From assembly GCF_030818255.1 (NCBI RefSeq), contig NZ_JAUTAG010000001.1, forward strand, positions 2,604,001 to 2,668,000: DNA of 64,000 nt, given 5' to 3'. The first letter of the stretch is position 1. The number at the start of each line of letters is the position of its first letter. The notes beneath the pieces were generated by a model. It was not told the origin of the DNA and did no database searches. It was given only the letters and a program-made list of their open reading frames with translations. The DNA is from Microbacterium sp. SORGH_AS_0969. GTDB taxonomy: Bacteria > Actinomycetota > Actinomycetes > Actinomycetales > Microbacteriaceae. Position numbers and translations under genes: made by a program. This document shows positions 15,208-25,411 of this stretch, piece by piece.

Positions 15208-18200
15208 GTGACGACACCCGCCTCCGCCGCGCAGGCGCCGCTCGATCGAACGAGCGCCGCCCCGCACGCACGCACGCTCATCGACCTTCTCGCCGACGTC
15301 GCGTCGCGGCATCCCGAGGCCTCGGCGATCGACGACGGTTCGGGCGCCCTCAGCTATCGCGAACTGCTCGCACGCGTCTGGAAGACCGCCGGTGCCCTCC
15401 ACGCCGCCGGGGTGCGTCGCGGCGACCGCGTAGGCGTGCGCATGCCGTCGGGGTCGAAAGAGCTGTACGTGTCGATCCTCGCCGTGATGGCCGCCGGGGC
15501 GGCATACGTGCCGGTGGATGCCGACGATCCCGACGAACGCGCTCGTCTGGTGTTCGGCGAGGCGGGCGTGAAGGGCATCATCGCCGGCGACGGAGAGTTC
15601 CTTGCCGACGATGACGATCTGGTGCGCCTGTACGAGGGGGACGCTCCGCACCCGAGCACGAACGCCGTCCCGATCGTGGCCCCGCCCACGGTGGACGACG
15701 ATGCGTGGATCATCTTCACCTCGGGATCGACCGGCGTTCCGAAGGGCGTGGCGGTGTCGCACCGCTCGGCGGCGGCCTTCGTCGAGGCCGAGGCGCGTCT
15801 TTTCCTCCAGCAGGATCCGCTCGGCCCCGGCGACCGCGTGCTCGCGGGGCTGTCCGTCGCCTTCGACGCCTCGTGCGAGGAGATGTGGCTCGCGTGGGGC
15901 CACGGCGCGTGCCTCGTCCCGGCCCCGCGCTCGCTCGTGCGCTCGGGCGAAGACCTCGCGCCCTGGCTGCTGCGCCAGGGCATCACCGTGGTCTCGACGG
16001 TGCCCACCCTCGCGGCGATGTGGCCGGCCGACTCGATCGAGAACGTGCGCCTGCTGATCTTCGGCGGTGAGGCGTGCCCGCCCGAGCTGGCGGCACGACT
16101 GGTCGCCGAGGGGCGCGAGGTGTGGAACACCTATGGACCCACCGAGGCGACGGTCGTCGCGTGTGCGGCACCGCTCGACGGCACCCTTCCCGTGCGTATC
16201 GGCCTGCCCCTCGACGGCTGGGCCCTGGCGGTCGTGGATGCCGAGGGCCTCCCCGTCGCGGAGGGCCAGGTCGGCGAGCTCATCATCGGCGGCGTCGGCC
16301 TCGCGCGGTACCTCGACCCCGAGAAGGATGCCGAGAAGTACGCCCCCATGCCCACGCTCGGTTGGGAGCGGGCGTACCGTTCCGGCGACCTCGTGCGCTT
16401 CGATTCCGAGGGACTCGTCTTCCAGGGCAGGGCCGACGATCAGGTCAAGGTCGGCGGGCGTCGCATCGAGCTCGGCGAGGTCGAGTCGGCGCTGCAGGAC
16501 CTCGCCGGAGTCAGCGCCGCCACGGTCGCGGTGCGGACGACCGATGCCGGGGTCCCGGTGCTCGTGGGGTATCTGGTGATGGATGCCGGGGTCGACCTCG
16601 ATCGCGGGGCGGCCCGTGCCGCGCTCGCCGAGCGTCTCCCCGCCTCGACGATCCCGCTGCTCGGCGTCGTCGACGAGCTCCCCGTGCGCACCTCGGGCAA
16701 GGTCGACCGCGCGGCCCTGCCGTGGCCCCTTCCCGGGGTCGACGCGCCCGCCGCGACGGACTTCTCCGCCGACGAACTCTGGCTGGCCGAGCAGTGGCAG
16801 GCTGTCCTCGGACTTCCGGTGACCGAGCGCAAGGCCGACTTCTTCGACCTCGGTGGAGGTTCTCTCGCCGCCGCGCAGTTGGTCTCGCGGATCCGCGCCC
16901 GGGTACCCGAGTTCTCCGTCGCGGACATCTACGACGTCCCGCGCCTCGGTGCGATGGCGAAGGCCCTGGGCCCGCAGCTCGTGGACGACACGCCCGCCGA
17001 GTTCCATCGGGCGGCGCCGACGCCCCGGACGACGCAGTGGGCGCAGACCCTCCTCGGGGCGCCCCTGTTCATCCTCGCCGGCGTGCGGTGGCTGCTGTAC
17101 CTGTTGACCGCCTCGGCGATCCTGCAGCTCCTGCCGGGCTTCGAGGTGCTTCCGACCGTGCCCTGGCCCGTGCTGCTCGTCGGACTCCTGGTCTTCGCGA
17201 CGCCGTTCGGGCGCATGGCGATCGCCGTGGCATCCGCCCGTCTCCTGCTCGCGGGGGTGCGCGCGGGCGACTACCCGCGCGGAGGTTGGGTGCACATCCG
17301 CCTGTGGCTCGCCGAGCAGATCGCCGACCAGGTGGATGCCGTGGGCCTCGCCGGTGCGCCCTGGGTGTCGTACTACGCCCGCGCGTTGGGCGCGCGCATC
17401 GGCCGCAACGTCGACCTGCACGCCCTGCCGCCCGTGACGGGGATGCTCGTCGTCGGCGACGGCGCCTCGATCGAGCCCGAGGTCGACCTCACGGGCTACT
17501 GGATCGACGGTGACCTCGTGCGCATCGGAGAGGTCCGTATCGGAGCGGATGCCACCGTGGGAGCGCGCTCGACCCTGGCGCCGGGAACGCGCATCGGTCG
17601 TCGCGCCGAGATCGCCCCCGGCTCTGCGGTCTTCGGCCGGGTCAAGGCGGATCAGTCCTGGGCCGGCTCGCCCGCCGTCCGCGTCGGCGGAACGGCGAAG
17701 GGCTGGCCCGGGGAGCGCCCGCCGGCTCCGACGCGCTGGCTGTGGGCGTACGCGGCGTCGGCCGTCGTGCTCGCGCTGCTCCCGCTCGCGGCGTTCACCG
17801 TCGGCGGTCTCGTGATCGCGCAGGGCATCCACGGGGCCGACAGCCTCGGTGAGGCGACCGCGCGGGCCTTCGCCTGGCTCGTGCCGGCGGTCGCGGTCAC
17901 GGGCGTCGTGTTCGCGGCATCCGTTGTCCTTCTCGTACGGCTGCTCTCGATCGGTCTCGTCGAGGGGACGTTCCCCGTCCGCAGCCGGGTCGCGTGGCAG
18001 GCGTGGAGTATCGAAAGACTCCTGGATGCCGCGCGCACGATCCTCTTCCCGCTGTACTCCTCGCTCTTCACCCCCGTCTGGCTGCGCCTGCTCGGCGCCC
18101 GCGTCGGGCGTGACGTCGAGGCATCCACTGTCCTGTTGATCCCGTCGATGGCGCGCATCGAGGACGGAGCGTTCTTGGCCGACGACACGATGGTGGCGTC

Positions 18201-19146
18201 CTACGAGCTGCGCGCGGGGTGGCTCCGCCTCGGACCCGTCCGCATCGGCAAGCGCGCGTTCCTCGGCAACTCGGGGATGGCGGCTCCCGGACACCGTGTG
18301 CCCCGCGACGGTCTCGTCGCCGTCCTGTCGGCGGCGCCGCTGAAGGCGAAGCCCGGCTCGTCGTGGCTCGGTTCTCCGGCGGTGCGACTGCGACGCCTGT
18401 CGGCCGAGGGCGATGAGTCGCGCACGTACCAGCCGACCCCGGGCCTGCGTCTCGCGCGCACCCTGTGGGAGCTGTGTCGCTTCGTGCCCGTGGTGGTCAC
18501 GTGCGGGATCGGCCTCGCGGTGCTGTTCGCGCTCGCCGCCCTGTGGCACCTCGTCGGACCTGTGTGGACCCTGCTGCTCTCGGGCGTCGTCCTGCTGGCG
18601 GCGGGCGCGGTCGCGGCGGCCGTGTCGACCGCGGCGAAGTGGGCGATCGTCGGGGTCATCCGTGCGGGAGAGCAGCCCCTGTGGTCGAGTTTCGTGTGGC
18701 GGACCGAGGTGTCCGACACCTTCACCGAGATGGTCGCGGCGCCGTGGTTCGCTCGCGCCGCGTCCGGCACGCCGGCGCTCGCGGTCTGGCTGCGCAGCCT
18801 CGGCGCGCGGATCGGCACGGGCGTGTGGTGCGAGAGCTACTGGCTGCCCGAGCCCGACCTCGTGACTCTCGGCGACGCGTCGACGGTGAACCGCGGGTGC
18901 GTCGTGCAGACGCACCTGTTCCATGATCGAATCATGAGTATGGACACCGTCGAGCTGGAACCCGGGGCGACACTCGGCCCGCACAGCGTGGTGCTGCCGG
19001 CATCCACTCTCGGCGCCCACGCCACCGTGGGCCCGGCTTCTCTGGTGATGCGCGGTGAGACCGTCCCGGTCGGCTCGCGCTGGAGCGGAAACCCCATCGG
19101 ACCCTGGCGCGCGGTCAAGGTGCGCGCCTACCAGTCGACGTCGTGA
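15208..19146 (+). CDS. Pls/PosA-family membrane non-ribosomal peptide synthetase (A-T plus three hexapeptide-repeat domains)
   Basis: 1312 residues. The adenylation domain spans about residues 25-520, with A3 FTSGSTGVPKG near 168, A5 NTYGPTE, A8 VGGRRIELGEVE and A10 SGKVDRAALP. The thiolation domain has the phosphopantetheine Ser in DLGGGSLAA, near 551. Three left-handed beta-helix (hexapeptide, acyltransferase-like) domains follow near 725-835, 955-1060 and 1195-1305, separated by paired membrane helices. This is the plan of epsilon-poly-lysine synthase, which polymerises one amino acid at the membrane without a classical condensation domain. The product here is unknown. The GTG at 15208 lies 8 nt after TACGCT. 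It overlaps the protease gene by 4 bp. Confidence 0.9.
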   Translation: MTTPASAAQAPLDRTSAAPHARTLIDLLADVASRHPEASAIDDGSGALSYRELLARVWKTAGALHAAGVRRGDRVGVRMPSGSKELYVSILAVMAAGAAYVPVDADDPDERARLVFGEAGVKGIIAGDGEFLADDDDLVRLYEGDAPHPSTNAVPIVAPPTVDDDAWIIFTSGSTGVPKGVAVSHRSAAAFVEAEARLFLQQDPLGPGDRVLAGLSVAFDASCEEMWLAWGHGACLVPAPRSLVRSGEDLAPWLLRQGITVVSTVPTLAAMWPADSIENVRLLIFGGEACPPELAARLVAEGREVWNTYGPTEATVVACAAPLDGTLPVRIGLPLDGWALAVVDAEGLPVAEGQVGELIIGGVGLARYLDPEKDAEKYAPMPTLGWERAYRSGDLVRFDSEGLVFQGRADDQVKVGGRRIELGEVESALQDLAGVSAATVAVRTTDAGVPVLVGYLVMDAGVDLDRGAARAALAERLPASTIPLLGVVDELPVRTSGKVDRAALPWPLPGVDAPAATDFSADELWLAEQWQAVLGLPVTERKADFFDLGGGSLAAAQLVSRIRARVPEFSVADIYDVPRLGAMAKALGPQLVDDTPAEFHRAAPTPRTTQWAQTLLGAPLFILAGVRWLLYLLTASAILQLLPGFEVLPTVPWPVLLVGLLVFATPFGRMAIAVASARLLLAGVRAGDYPRGGWVHIRLWLAEQIADQVDAVGLAGAPWVSYYARALGARIGRNVDLHALPPVTGMLVVGDGASIEPEVDLTGYWIDGDLVRIGEVRIGADATVGARSTLAPGTRIGRRAEIAPGSAVFGRVKADQSWAGSPAVRVGGTAKGWPGERPPAPTRWLWAYAASAVVLALLPLAAFTVGGLVIAQGIHGADSLGEATARAFAWLVPAVAVTGVVFAASVVLLVRLLSIGLVEGTFPVRSRVAWQAWSIERLLDAARTILFPLYSSLFTPVWLRLLGARVGRDVEASTVLLIPSMARIEDGAFLADDTMVASYELRAGWLRLGPVRIGKRAFLGNSGMAAPGHRVPRDGLVAVLSAAPLKAKPGSSWLGSPAVRLRRLSAEGDESRTYQPTPGLRLARTLWELCRFVPVVVTCGIGLAVLFALAALWHLVGPVWTLLLSGVVLLAAGAVAAAVSTAAKWAIVGVIRAGEQPLWSSFVWRTEVSDTFTEMVAAPWFARAASGTPALAVWLRSLGARIGTGVWCESYWLPEPDLVTLGDASTVNRGCVVQTHLFHDRIMSMDTVELEPGATLGPHSVVLPASTLGAHATVGPASLVMRGETVPVGSRWSGNPIGPWRAVKVRAYQSTS

Positions 19147-20441
19147 GCGGCGGCGACCCCTACGCCCCGCAGAGCGGGGATGCGTCGTACGACGTCGAGG
19201 AGTACGACCTCACCCTCAGCTACCGCGTGCGCACCAACCGGCTCGAGGGGGTGGCCACGATCACCGCTGTCGCCCGGCAGCCGATCGCCTCGTTCGCCCT
19301 CGACCTCGTCGGACTCCGCGCGACGCGCGTGAAGGTCGACGGCGTGGCCGCGCGTCACACGAGCGGTCCTCGCGCGCTGCGGGTCACCCCGCCGCGCGCC
19401 CTCGCCAGCGGTGCGCCGTTCCGCGTCGAGGTGGTCTACGCCGGTTCGCCGGCCCCGCGGCGCTCGCGCTGGGGGACCGTCGGGTGGGAGGAGCTGACCG
19501 ACGGCGCTCTCGTCGCGGGACAGCCGACGGGCGCACCCACGTGGTTCCCCTGCAACGACCGGCCCGACAACCGCGCGCGCATGCGGCTGGAGGTCACGGT
19601 CGACGACGGATACACGGTCGCGGCCACCGGCGTCGCGGGGGCGACGACACGGCGCGGCGGCCGCACCACGACGACCTTCACGTCCGCTGTCCCGACCGCG
19701 ACCTACCTCGCGGCGGTGCACGTCGGGCGCTACCGCACCCAGGTCCTGGCGGGAAGCGGCGTCGACGTGGTGCCCGTCGTCAGCGTGACCGCCCCGCCCG
19801 CGCTGACCGCGGCCGCCGACCGCGCCTTCGCCCGCGTCCCCGACATGCTGCGCGTGTTCGACAGGCTGTTCGGTCCGTACCCGCAGGAGGCGTGCACGCT
19901 CGTCGTCACCGCGGACGAGCTCGAGATCCCTCTCGAAGCGCAGGGACTGGCGGTGTTCGGCATGAACCACCTCGTCCCGGCGGCACAGCGGCTCGTCGCC
20001 CACGAACTCGCGCACCAGTGGTTCGGCAACAGCGTCGGCATCGCCCGGTGGAGCGACATCTGGCTGAACGAGGGTTTCGCCTGCTACGCGGAGTGGCTGT
20101 GGTGGGACGCCTCAGGTGGCCCCTCGATCCGGGCTTCCGTCGTCGAGAACCACACCCGGCTCGCCGCGAAGCCGCAGGATCTGCTGCTCGTCGATCCCGG
20201 GCCCGACGACATGTTCGACGATCGCGTCTACAAGCGCGGCGCTCTCGCGCTGCACGCGGTGCGTCGCGCGCTCGGCGACGACGCCTTCTTCGCGCTGCTG
20301 CGCGGCTGGACCGCCGACCACCGCCACGGTCTCGTCACGACCGACGACTTCCGCGCCGCGGTGGAGCGGGCCGGGGGAGCGGATGCCGCTGCCCTGCTGT
20401 CGCGGTGGATCGACCATCGCGAGCTGCCGACGCTGCGCTGA
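19143..20441 (+). CDS. Short M1-family metallopeptidase
   Basis: 432 residues, about half of a classical M1 aminopeptidase: the N-terminal beta domain and the catalytic domain are present and the C-terminal helical domain is absent. Zinc ligands are visible in HELAHQWFGN (HExxH) and WLNEGFA (third ligand Glu). The GAMEN exopeptidase motif is not intact; EAQGLAVFG stands in its place. No signal peptide is seen. The GTG overlaps the NRPS stop by 4 bp (GTGA), so the two are co-translated; a role in trimming or resisting the NRPS product is possible but unproven. A long nested hairpin follows. Confidence 0.88.
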   Translation: MSGGDPYAPQSGDASYDVEEYDLTLSYRVRTNRLEGVATITAVARQPIASFALDLVGLRATRVKVDGVAARHTSGPRALRVTPPRALASGAPFRVEVVYAGSPAPRRSRWGTVGWEELTDGALVAGQPTGAPTWFPCNDRPDNRARMRLEVTVDDGYTVAATGVAGATTRRGGRTTTTFTSAVPTATYLAAVHVGRYRTQVLAGSGVDVVPVVSVTAPPALTAAADRAFARVPDMLRVFDRLFGPYPQEACTLVVTADELEIPLEAQGLAVFGMNHLVPAAQRLVAHELAHQWFGNSVGIARWSDIWLNEGFACYAEWLWWDASGGPSIRASVVENHTRLAAKPQDLLLVDPGPDDMFDDRVYKRGALALHAVRRALGDDAFFALLRGWTADHRHGLVTTDDFRAAVERAGGADAAALLSRWIDHRELPTLR

Positions 20442-20498
20442 GTCATTGCGCTGGGGCGCTGCGCTGGCGCTTTGCGCGGTGCTTTGCGTGGCGGGAAC

Positions 20499-20585
20499 GC
20501 GTGATGAGCGGAGGGTCAGGGACGAGGGGAGGACCTGATCGCGGTCTCGGTCCTCCGCTCGCCCCACGTCCTCCGCTCGTCACGC
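20499..20585. terminator. Large nested inverted repeat between convergent genes
   Basis: The outer arms GCGTGATGAGCGGAGG (20499-20514) and CCTCCGCTCGTCACGC (20570-20585) pair with one mismatch. An inner GAGGACC/GGTCCTC stem (20529-20535, 20549-20555) lies within. It probably terminates the protease and phosphopantetheinyl transferase transcripts. Confidence 0.5.
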
Positions 20586-20599
20586 GCACCGCACGTCTG

Positions 20600-21103
20600 T
20601 CACGGTGTCGCGGGCAGCACCGCGACGGCGACCACGACCCCCTCGGGCCCCTCGACGTCGTACCCGTCGAACGCCGGGCCGTCGTCGATCGCGCCGATCC
20701 AGGTGCCGTCGTCGCGCGCGTCGATCCGCACGCGCGCCGGATCGATCTCGAGCCCCCGACCGTCGGTCTTGACCACAGCTTCAAGGCGTGCCCACGCCCT
20801 CGCATCTGCGCCCGGTATCACGCGGTCGAGGCCGGACGCGTCGGCGGGCACGGCGTCGAGCCCCACACGCCCCTCGCCCTCGAGCGTTGCGACCACGGCC
20901 CAGCCCCCGGCATAGGAAACGGATGCCGCAGCCGCCACGCCCGAGACGCGCAGGCGCCCGTGGTCGCCACCGCACCGCGCGCAGCGCGACGAGAGCCGCG
21001 CTCCGGGCAGGAGTTCGCTCACCAGGGCCCGCGACACCGACCGCCGCTCCGCCCCTCCGGCGACCTCTCCCCACGCGACGCGGAGACCGCGGGGCAGCGT
21101 CAC
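20600..21103 (-). CDS. 4'-phosphopantetheinyl transferase superfamily protein
   Basis: 167 residues. Family motifs are RVGLDAVP (the VGxD magnesium motif) and WARLEAVVKTDGRG (the W-x-x-x-E-x-x-x-K motif), preceded by a Cys-rich CARCGGDHGR segment common in actinobacterial members. The enzyme transfers phosphopantetheine from CoA to the Ser of carrier domains. The GTG at 21103 overlaps the Nudix gene stop by 4 bp. The only carrier protein seen in the window is the thiolation domain of the NRPS at 15208, an obvious candidate substrate, though the enzyme may also serve fatty acid synthase. It is short compared with Sfp-type enzymes. Confidence 0.85.
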   Translation of the reverse strand: MTLPRGLRVAWGEVAGGAERRSVSRALVSELLPGARLSSRCARCGGDHGRLRVSGVAAAASVSYAGGWAVVATLEGEGRVGLDAVPADASGLDRVIPGADARAWARLEAVVKTDGRGLEIDPARVRIDARDDGTWIGAIDDGPAFDGYDVEGPEGVVVAVAVLPATP

Positions 21104-22038
21104 ACCGGTGGCTCGTGCGTTTCGATCGCGACGATGCCCGCACCGGGGTGGTGGACGGGGATGTGCACCACCGAGAACCCGCCGGTCTCGAGCGCCGACG
21201 AACTGCCGAGGTAGGAGCCTCGCATCGTGCCGGTCGCGAGCGCTAGCTCGTGCATGATGGCCGGCAGGACCGGCCCGTGGCTCGACAGGACGACGGGCTT
21301 TCGTGCCCGCACCCGTTCGCCGACGACCCTGCGCACGTCGGCGCGACCCTCTTCCCAGGCGTCCTGGCTGATGTCGGCCGCCAGCTGGATCTTCAGCGCC
21401 AACGCCTGCGAGAGCGGCGTCACGGTGCGCACACATCTTTCGGCGGGACTCGACACGATCCGGCGCACCCCGAACGCGAGCAGGGGGCCGACGATCGCGT
21501 TCGCCTGCTTCCGTCCGCGCGGGGCGAGGGGGCGCTCGGCATCCGGGCCGTCCCACTCCTCGCGCGGGCGGGCCTTGCCGTGTCGGAGCGCGATGATCGG
21601 GAAGGTGGGCAGAGCCTTCTCGTCGACGAGCCGGATGAACTCGTCGAGGATCTCGAGATCGACCGGATAGCTCAGGTTCTTCCGGGCCTTCTTCAGGCTC
21701 ATCCACTCGATCGCGGCGACCTCTTTGTTCGGCACGAAGGTCGACGTGCGCACCGCGGCATCCGACGCCTCGGCGGCCCAGTAGTGCACGATCTTCGTCC
21801 GCGAACTCGGCATCCGATACCGCGAGACACCGACGGGCACACCGAGGGCGACACGGATGCCGGTCTCTTCGCGGATCTCGCGCACGGCGGTCTCGGCGAG
21901 CGTTTCGCCGGGGTCGACCTTTCCCTTGGGCAGCGTGACGTCGCGATACTTCGTACGGTGGATCAGCAGGACCCGCAGCTTGCCCTCGACCTCGCGCCAG
22001 ACCACGCCTCCCGCCGCGTAGACGGCGGTTTCACTCAC
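21100..22038 (-). CDS. Nudix hydrolase fused to a histidine phosphatase (MutT1-like)
   Basis: 312 residues from GTG 22038, overlapping the ppk1 stop by 4 bp. The N-terminal Nudix domain carries the REIREETGI core near residue 50. The C-terminal half starts with LRHGKA, the RHG phosphatase motif, with a later SSPAERC and SSHGPV. This two-domain plan is that of mycobacterial MutT1, which degrades oxidised guanine nucleotides and diadenosine or nucleoside polyphosphates. Being downstream of ppk1 fits a role in polyphosphate and nucleotide metabolism; ppk1-mutT1 adjacency also occurs in mycobacteria. Confidence 0.92.
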   Translation of the reverse strand: MSETAVYAAGGVVWREVEGKLRVLLIHRTKYRDVTLPKGKVDPGETLAETAVREIREETGIRVALGVPVGVSRYRMPSSRTKIVHYWAAEASDAAVRTSTFVPNKEVAAIEWMSLKKARKNLSYPVDLEILDEFIRLVDEKALPTFPIIALRHGKARPREEWDGPDAERPLAPRGRKQANAIVGPLLAFGVRRIVSSPAERCVRTVTPLSQALALKIQLAADISQDAWEEGRADVRRVVGERVRARKPVVLSSHGPVLPAIMHELALATGTMRGSYLGSSSALETGGFSVVHIPVHHPGAGIVAIETHEPPV

Positions 22039-24203
22039 CGCGCCGCCCGCGCGCGCCGCTTGCGCTGCACGCGTGCCATCGTGTGCTCCTGCAGATCGAT
22101 GAGAGGCGCGCCCTCCGCGTCGACGCTGTGCCGGATCCACTCGCCCTCGGCGTTCAGGTGCCACGACATGGTGCCGTCGTCCATCGCGAGGTCGAACAGG
22201 GTCGACAGCTCCTGCAGCTGGCTCGGATCGACGACCCGCACGAGCGCCTCGACACGGCGATCGAGGTTGCGGTGCATCATGTCGGCGCTGCCGATGTAGA
22301 TCTGCTCGTCGCCGTCGTTCGCGAACGAGAAGATGCGCGAGTGCTCGAGGTAGCGGCCGAGGATCGAGCGCACCGTGATGTTCTCGCTCATCCCCGGAAC
22401 CCCGGGCTTGATCGAGCAGATGCCGCGCACCCAGACCTCGACGGGAACCCCCGCTTGGCTCGCACGGTAGAGCGCATCGATGATCTCTTCGTCGACCATC
22501 GAGTTGACCTTGATCCGCACGCGAGCGGGCTTGCCCTCGAGGGCGTTGCGGCGCTCCTTGTCGATGTGGCGGAGCAGGCCCTTGCGCAGGTGAAGCGGCG
22601 CGACGAGGAGGCGCTTGAACTTCTTCTCGATCGCGTACCCGCTCAGCTCGTTGAACAGGCGGGTCAGGTCGCGCCCGACCTGATCGTCGATCGTGAACAG
22701 ACCGAAGTCCTCGTAGATGCGGCTCGTCTTGGGGTTGTAGTTTCCCGTCCCGACGTGGCTGTAGTGGCGCAGGCGCCCCTCTTCCTCGCGGATCACGAGC
22801 GCCAGCTTGCAGTGCGTCTTGAGTCCGACGAGGCCGTACACGACGTGCACGCCGGCCTTCTCGAGCTTGCGCGCCCAGACGATGTTGTTGGCCTCGTCGA
22901 AGCGCGCCTTCACCTCGACGAGGGCGAGCACCTGCTTGCCCGCTTCGGCGGCGTCGATCAGGGCCTGCACGATCGGGCTGTCGCCCGAGGTGCGGTAGAG
23001 CGTCTGCTTGATCGCGAGGACGTGCGGGTCGCGCGCCGCCTGCTCGAGGAAGGCCTGCACGCTCGTCGCGAACGACTCGTAGGGGTGGTGCACGAGGACG
23101 TCCGCCTTGCGGATCGCCCCGAACAGGTCGGCGCGCCCGTTCTGTTCCGGCGGCTGGAACGCCAACGCGGTCTTGGGTACGTGCGGCGGGTAGTGGAGGT
23201 CGGGACGGTCGATGCGCGAGAGGTCGAACAGCCCGCGCAGGTCGAGCGTGCCGGGGAGGCGGTAGACCTCCTGCTCGGTGATGTCGAGCTCGCTCAGAAG
23301 GAGAGAGCGCGTGACGTCGTCCATGTCCTCGGTGATCTCGAGGCGGATGGGCGGGCCGAAGCGACGGCGGAGGAGCTCGGCCTCGAGGGCCTGGATGAGG
23401 TTCTCGGTCTCGTCTTCCTCGATCGTCATGTCTTCGTTGCGCGTGAGCCGGAACGCGTGGTGATCGAGCACCTCCATGCCCGGGAACAGGTCGCCGAGGT
23501 GGTTCGAGATCAGTTCCTCGAGGGGGAGGTACCGCACGCCCGGGCCCTCGCCGGGGACCTCGACGAATCGCGGCAGCATCGGCGGCACCTTCAGGCGCGC
23601 GAACTCCTGGCGACCGGTCCGCGCGTTGCGGATGCGGATCGCGAGGTTCAGCGACAGGCCCGAGATGTAGGGGAAGGGGTGCGCTGGGTCGACCGCGAGG
23701 GGCATGAGGACGGGGAAGACGTTGTGCTGGAAGTACTCCGTCAACCGCTCAGCGGTGGGCTCGTCGAGCGAATCCCACGTGACGACCTCGATACCCGCCT
23801 CGGCGAGAGCGGGACGGACCTTCTCGGTCCATGCCGCCGCGTGGCGGAGCTGGAGACGGTGAGCTTCGGCCGAGATGTCGGCGAGGACGTCGAGGGGAGC
23901 GCGACCGACGTTGGTCGGGACAGCGAGTCCGGTGATGATGCGACGCTTCAGGCCGGCGACGCGCACCATGAAGAACTCGTCGAGGTTGCTCGCGAAGATC
24001 GCGAGGAAGTTCGCGCGTTCCAGGACGGGGACCGTCGGGTCTTCGGCGAGTTCGAGCACGCGCTGGTTGAAGGCGAGCCAGCTGATCTCGCGATCGAGGT
24101 ACCGGTGATCGGGCAGCTGGTCGTCCGCGGCCTCGATCGCCTCGTCGAAGTCGTCGTCGTCCGCGTCGCCGAGGCCCGCGTCGAGAGCGTCGTGTTCCAT
24201 CAT
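22035..24203 (-). CDS. ppk1: Polyphosphate kinase Ppk1
   Basis: 722 residues from ATG 24203. This start is preferred over the longer frame to 24260 because AATGAT lies 6 nt upstream, as at other leaderless starts here, and the conserved part begins at [11 protein letters not shown]. Catalytic blocks are present: [10 protein letters not shown] with the phospho-accepting His region, SHVGTGNYN, and [10 protein letters not shown] with the second active-site His. Ppk1 reversibly makes polyphosphate from ATP. An acidic Asp-rich tail precedes the first domain. It heads an operon with the Nudix/phosphatase and phosphopantetheinyl transferase genes and complements the pst, phoU and senX3-regX3 genes nearby. 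Confidence 0.96.
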   Translation of the reverse strand: MMEHDALDAGLGDADDDDFDEAIEAADDQLPDHRYLDREISWLAFNQRVLELAEDPTVPVLERANFLAIFASNLDEFFMVRVAGLKRRIITGLAVPTNVGRAPLDVLADISAEAHRLQLRHAAAWTEKVRPALAEAGIEVVTWDSLDEPTAERLTEYFQHNVFPVLMPLAVDPAHPFPYISGLSLNLAIRIRNARTGRQEFARLKVPPMLPRFVEVPGEGPGVRYLPLEELISNHLGDLFPGMEVLDHHAFRLTRNEDMTIEEDETENLIQALEAELLRRRFGPPIRLEITEDMDDVTRSLLLSELDITEQEVYRLPGTLDLRGLFDLSRIDRPDLHYPPHVPKTALAFQPPEQNGRADLFGAIRKADVLVHHPYESFATSVQAFLEQAARDPHVLAIKQTLYRTSGDSPIVQALIDAAEAGKQVLALVEVKARFDEANNIVWARKLEKAGVHVVYGLVGLKTHCKLALVIREEEGRLRHYSHVGTGNYNPKTSRIYEDFGLFTIDDQVGRDLTRLFNELSGYAIEKKFKRLLVAPLHLRKGLLRHIDKERRNALEGKPARVRIKVNSMVDEEIIDALYRASQAGVPVEVWVRGICSIKPGVPGMSENITVRSILGRYLEHSRIFSFANDGDEQIYIGSADMMHRNLDRRVEALVRVVDPSQLQELSTLFDLAMDDGTMSWHLNAEGEWIRHSVDAEGAPLIDLQEHTMARVQRKRRARAAR

Positions 24204-24300
24204 CCCCACATCATTGCAGGGGTCGGTGACACGGGAGTGAACACGCGGTACGCGCGCCATAAGCGCGGGTGTTCAGAGGCGGAAACTCAGGCGCGGGTGC

Positions 24301-24993
24301 TCACGCGGGAGCGGATGCCACGGGCGGCTGGTCGTCTTCGTACACGTTGAAGCGGTAGCCGACGTTGCGCACCGTGCCGATGAGCTGTTCGAGGTCGCCC
24401 AGCTTCGCGCGCAGACGCCGCACGTGGACGTCGACCGTGCGGGTACCGCCGAAGTAATCGTAGCCCCACACCTCACTGAGCAGCTGCTCGCGCGTGAAGA
24501 CGCGCGAAGGATGCGTGGCGAAGAAGTGCAGGAGCTGGAACTCCTTGTAGGTGAGGTCGAGCGGCTTGCCGTGGACCTTGGCCGAGTAGGACGACTCGTC
24601 GATCGTGATGCCGGAGGTCTGGATGCGCGTCGACACCTGATCGGCGCTGCGCCGCCCCATGGCCAGGCGGATGCGAGCGTCGATCTCGGCCGGACCCGCG
24701 CCCACCAGCACGACGTCGTCGACTCCCCAGTCGGTCGATACCGCGGTGAGACCGCCCTCGGTGATGACGAGGATCAACGGGGCTTCGATGCCCGTCGTCG
24801 TGAGGATCTTGCACAGCGACTTCGCGCCGACGAGGTCGAAACGCGCGTCGACGAAGACGATGTCGGCGCTCGGGGCATTCACCAGCTGAGCCGGCTCGGC
24901 GGGGATCTGGCGCACCCGGTGGCTCAGAAGTTCGAGCGCAGGCAGAACGGCACCACCGCCGGGGGCGGAGCTGAGAACGAGAAGTTGAGCCAC
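24301..24993 (-). CDS. glnR: GlnR-like OmpR-family transcriptional regulator
   Basis: 230 residues from GTG 24993, which has GGAGG upstream. The receiver-like N-terminal half has the GlnR signature [20 protein letters not shown] rather than a standard phosphorylation pocket. The C-terminal winged helix is [14 protein letters not shown], then [20 protein letters not shown] and [10 protein letters not shown]. GlnR is the actinobacterial activator and repressor of nitrogen assimilation genes. TAAGAT-N6-GTG at 25035-25021 marks a likely transcription start near 25023, giving a leader of about 30 nt; translation from 25023 is the alternative. It stands alone, with no nitrogen genes nearby. Confidence 0.85.
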   Translation of the reverse strand: MAQLLVLSSAPGGGAVLPALELLSHRVRQIPAEPAQLVNAPSADIVFVDARFDLVGAKSLCKILTTTGIEAPLILVITEGGLTAVSTDWGVDDVVLVGAGPAEIDARIRLAMGRRSADQVSTRIQTSGITIDESSYSAKVHGKPLDLTYKEFQLLHFFATHPSRVFTREQLLSEVWGYDYFGGTRTVDVHVRRLRAKLGDLEQLIGTVRNVGYRFNVYEDDQPPVASAPA

Positions 24994-25111
24994 GCGGTCC
25001 TCCCAGTGCGGGCTGCCGCACACCCGCCCATCTTAGGGTGAGGCGCGCCACCACGCCGCACGCCGCCGTCCGGGGCGTGCGTCACGCCCCGGACTGAGCA
25101 ATGATGGGGGC

Positions 25112-25402
25112 ATGTCGACGCCCGACCTCGTACCGCGCCGCACCTACGGTGGCGTGATCGCCGTGTGGGTCCTGGCCGTCATCGCGGGTGTGGCGATCGG
25201 CATCCTGGTACCGGCTCCGTGGCGGGCGCAGTGGGTCACCGTGGCCCTCGGGGTGTGCGTGGTCGCCGCCTTCGCCATCCAGCTCTGGTACGGCCGGTCG
25301 CAGGCGTTCATCCAGCGCATGGCCGCGAGCGTTCTGGGTGCCCTCGTCGTTCTCGGACTCATCACGGCCGGCTTCGGTCTGGCGGCCATTGTTCCCCGCT
25401 AG
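25112..25402 (+). CDS. Small conserved membrane protein
   Basis: 96 residues with three hydrophobic segments: AVWVLAVIAGVAIGILV, WVTVALGVCVVAAFAI, and ASVLGALVVLGLITAGFG. It has the general look of an actinobacterial three-helix protein, but I do not recognise a named family. The ATG at 25112 is preceded by AATGAT at 6 nt, suggesting a leaderless transcript. It is followed within 10 bp by another tiny membrane protein gene. No function can be proposed. Confidence 0.75.
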   Translation: MSTPDLVPRRTYGGVIAVWVLAVIAGVAIGILVPAPWRAQWVTVALGVCVVAAFAIQLWYGRSQAFIQRMAASVLGALVVLGLITAGFGLAAIVPR

Positions 25403-25411
25403 AGTTGAGGC

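Noticed and set aside
15046..19020. 1324-codon open frame on the minus strand opposite the NRPS-like gene
   Set aside because: Antisense shadow of a high-GC gene: the product is Arg/Gly/His-rich with no domain, while the plus strand encodes a clear NRPS.
22083..24350. 755-codon plus-strand frame opposite ppk1
   Set aside because: Shadow frame rich in Val/Asp/Arg from the antisense of ppk1; no motif and no start signal.
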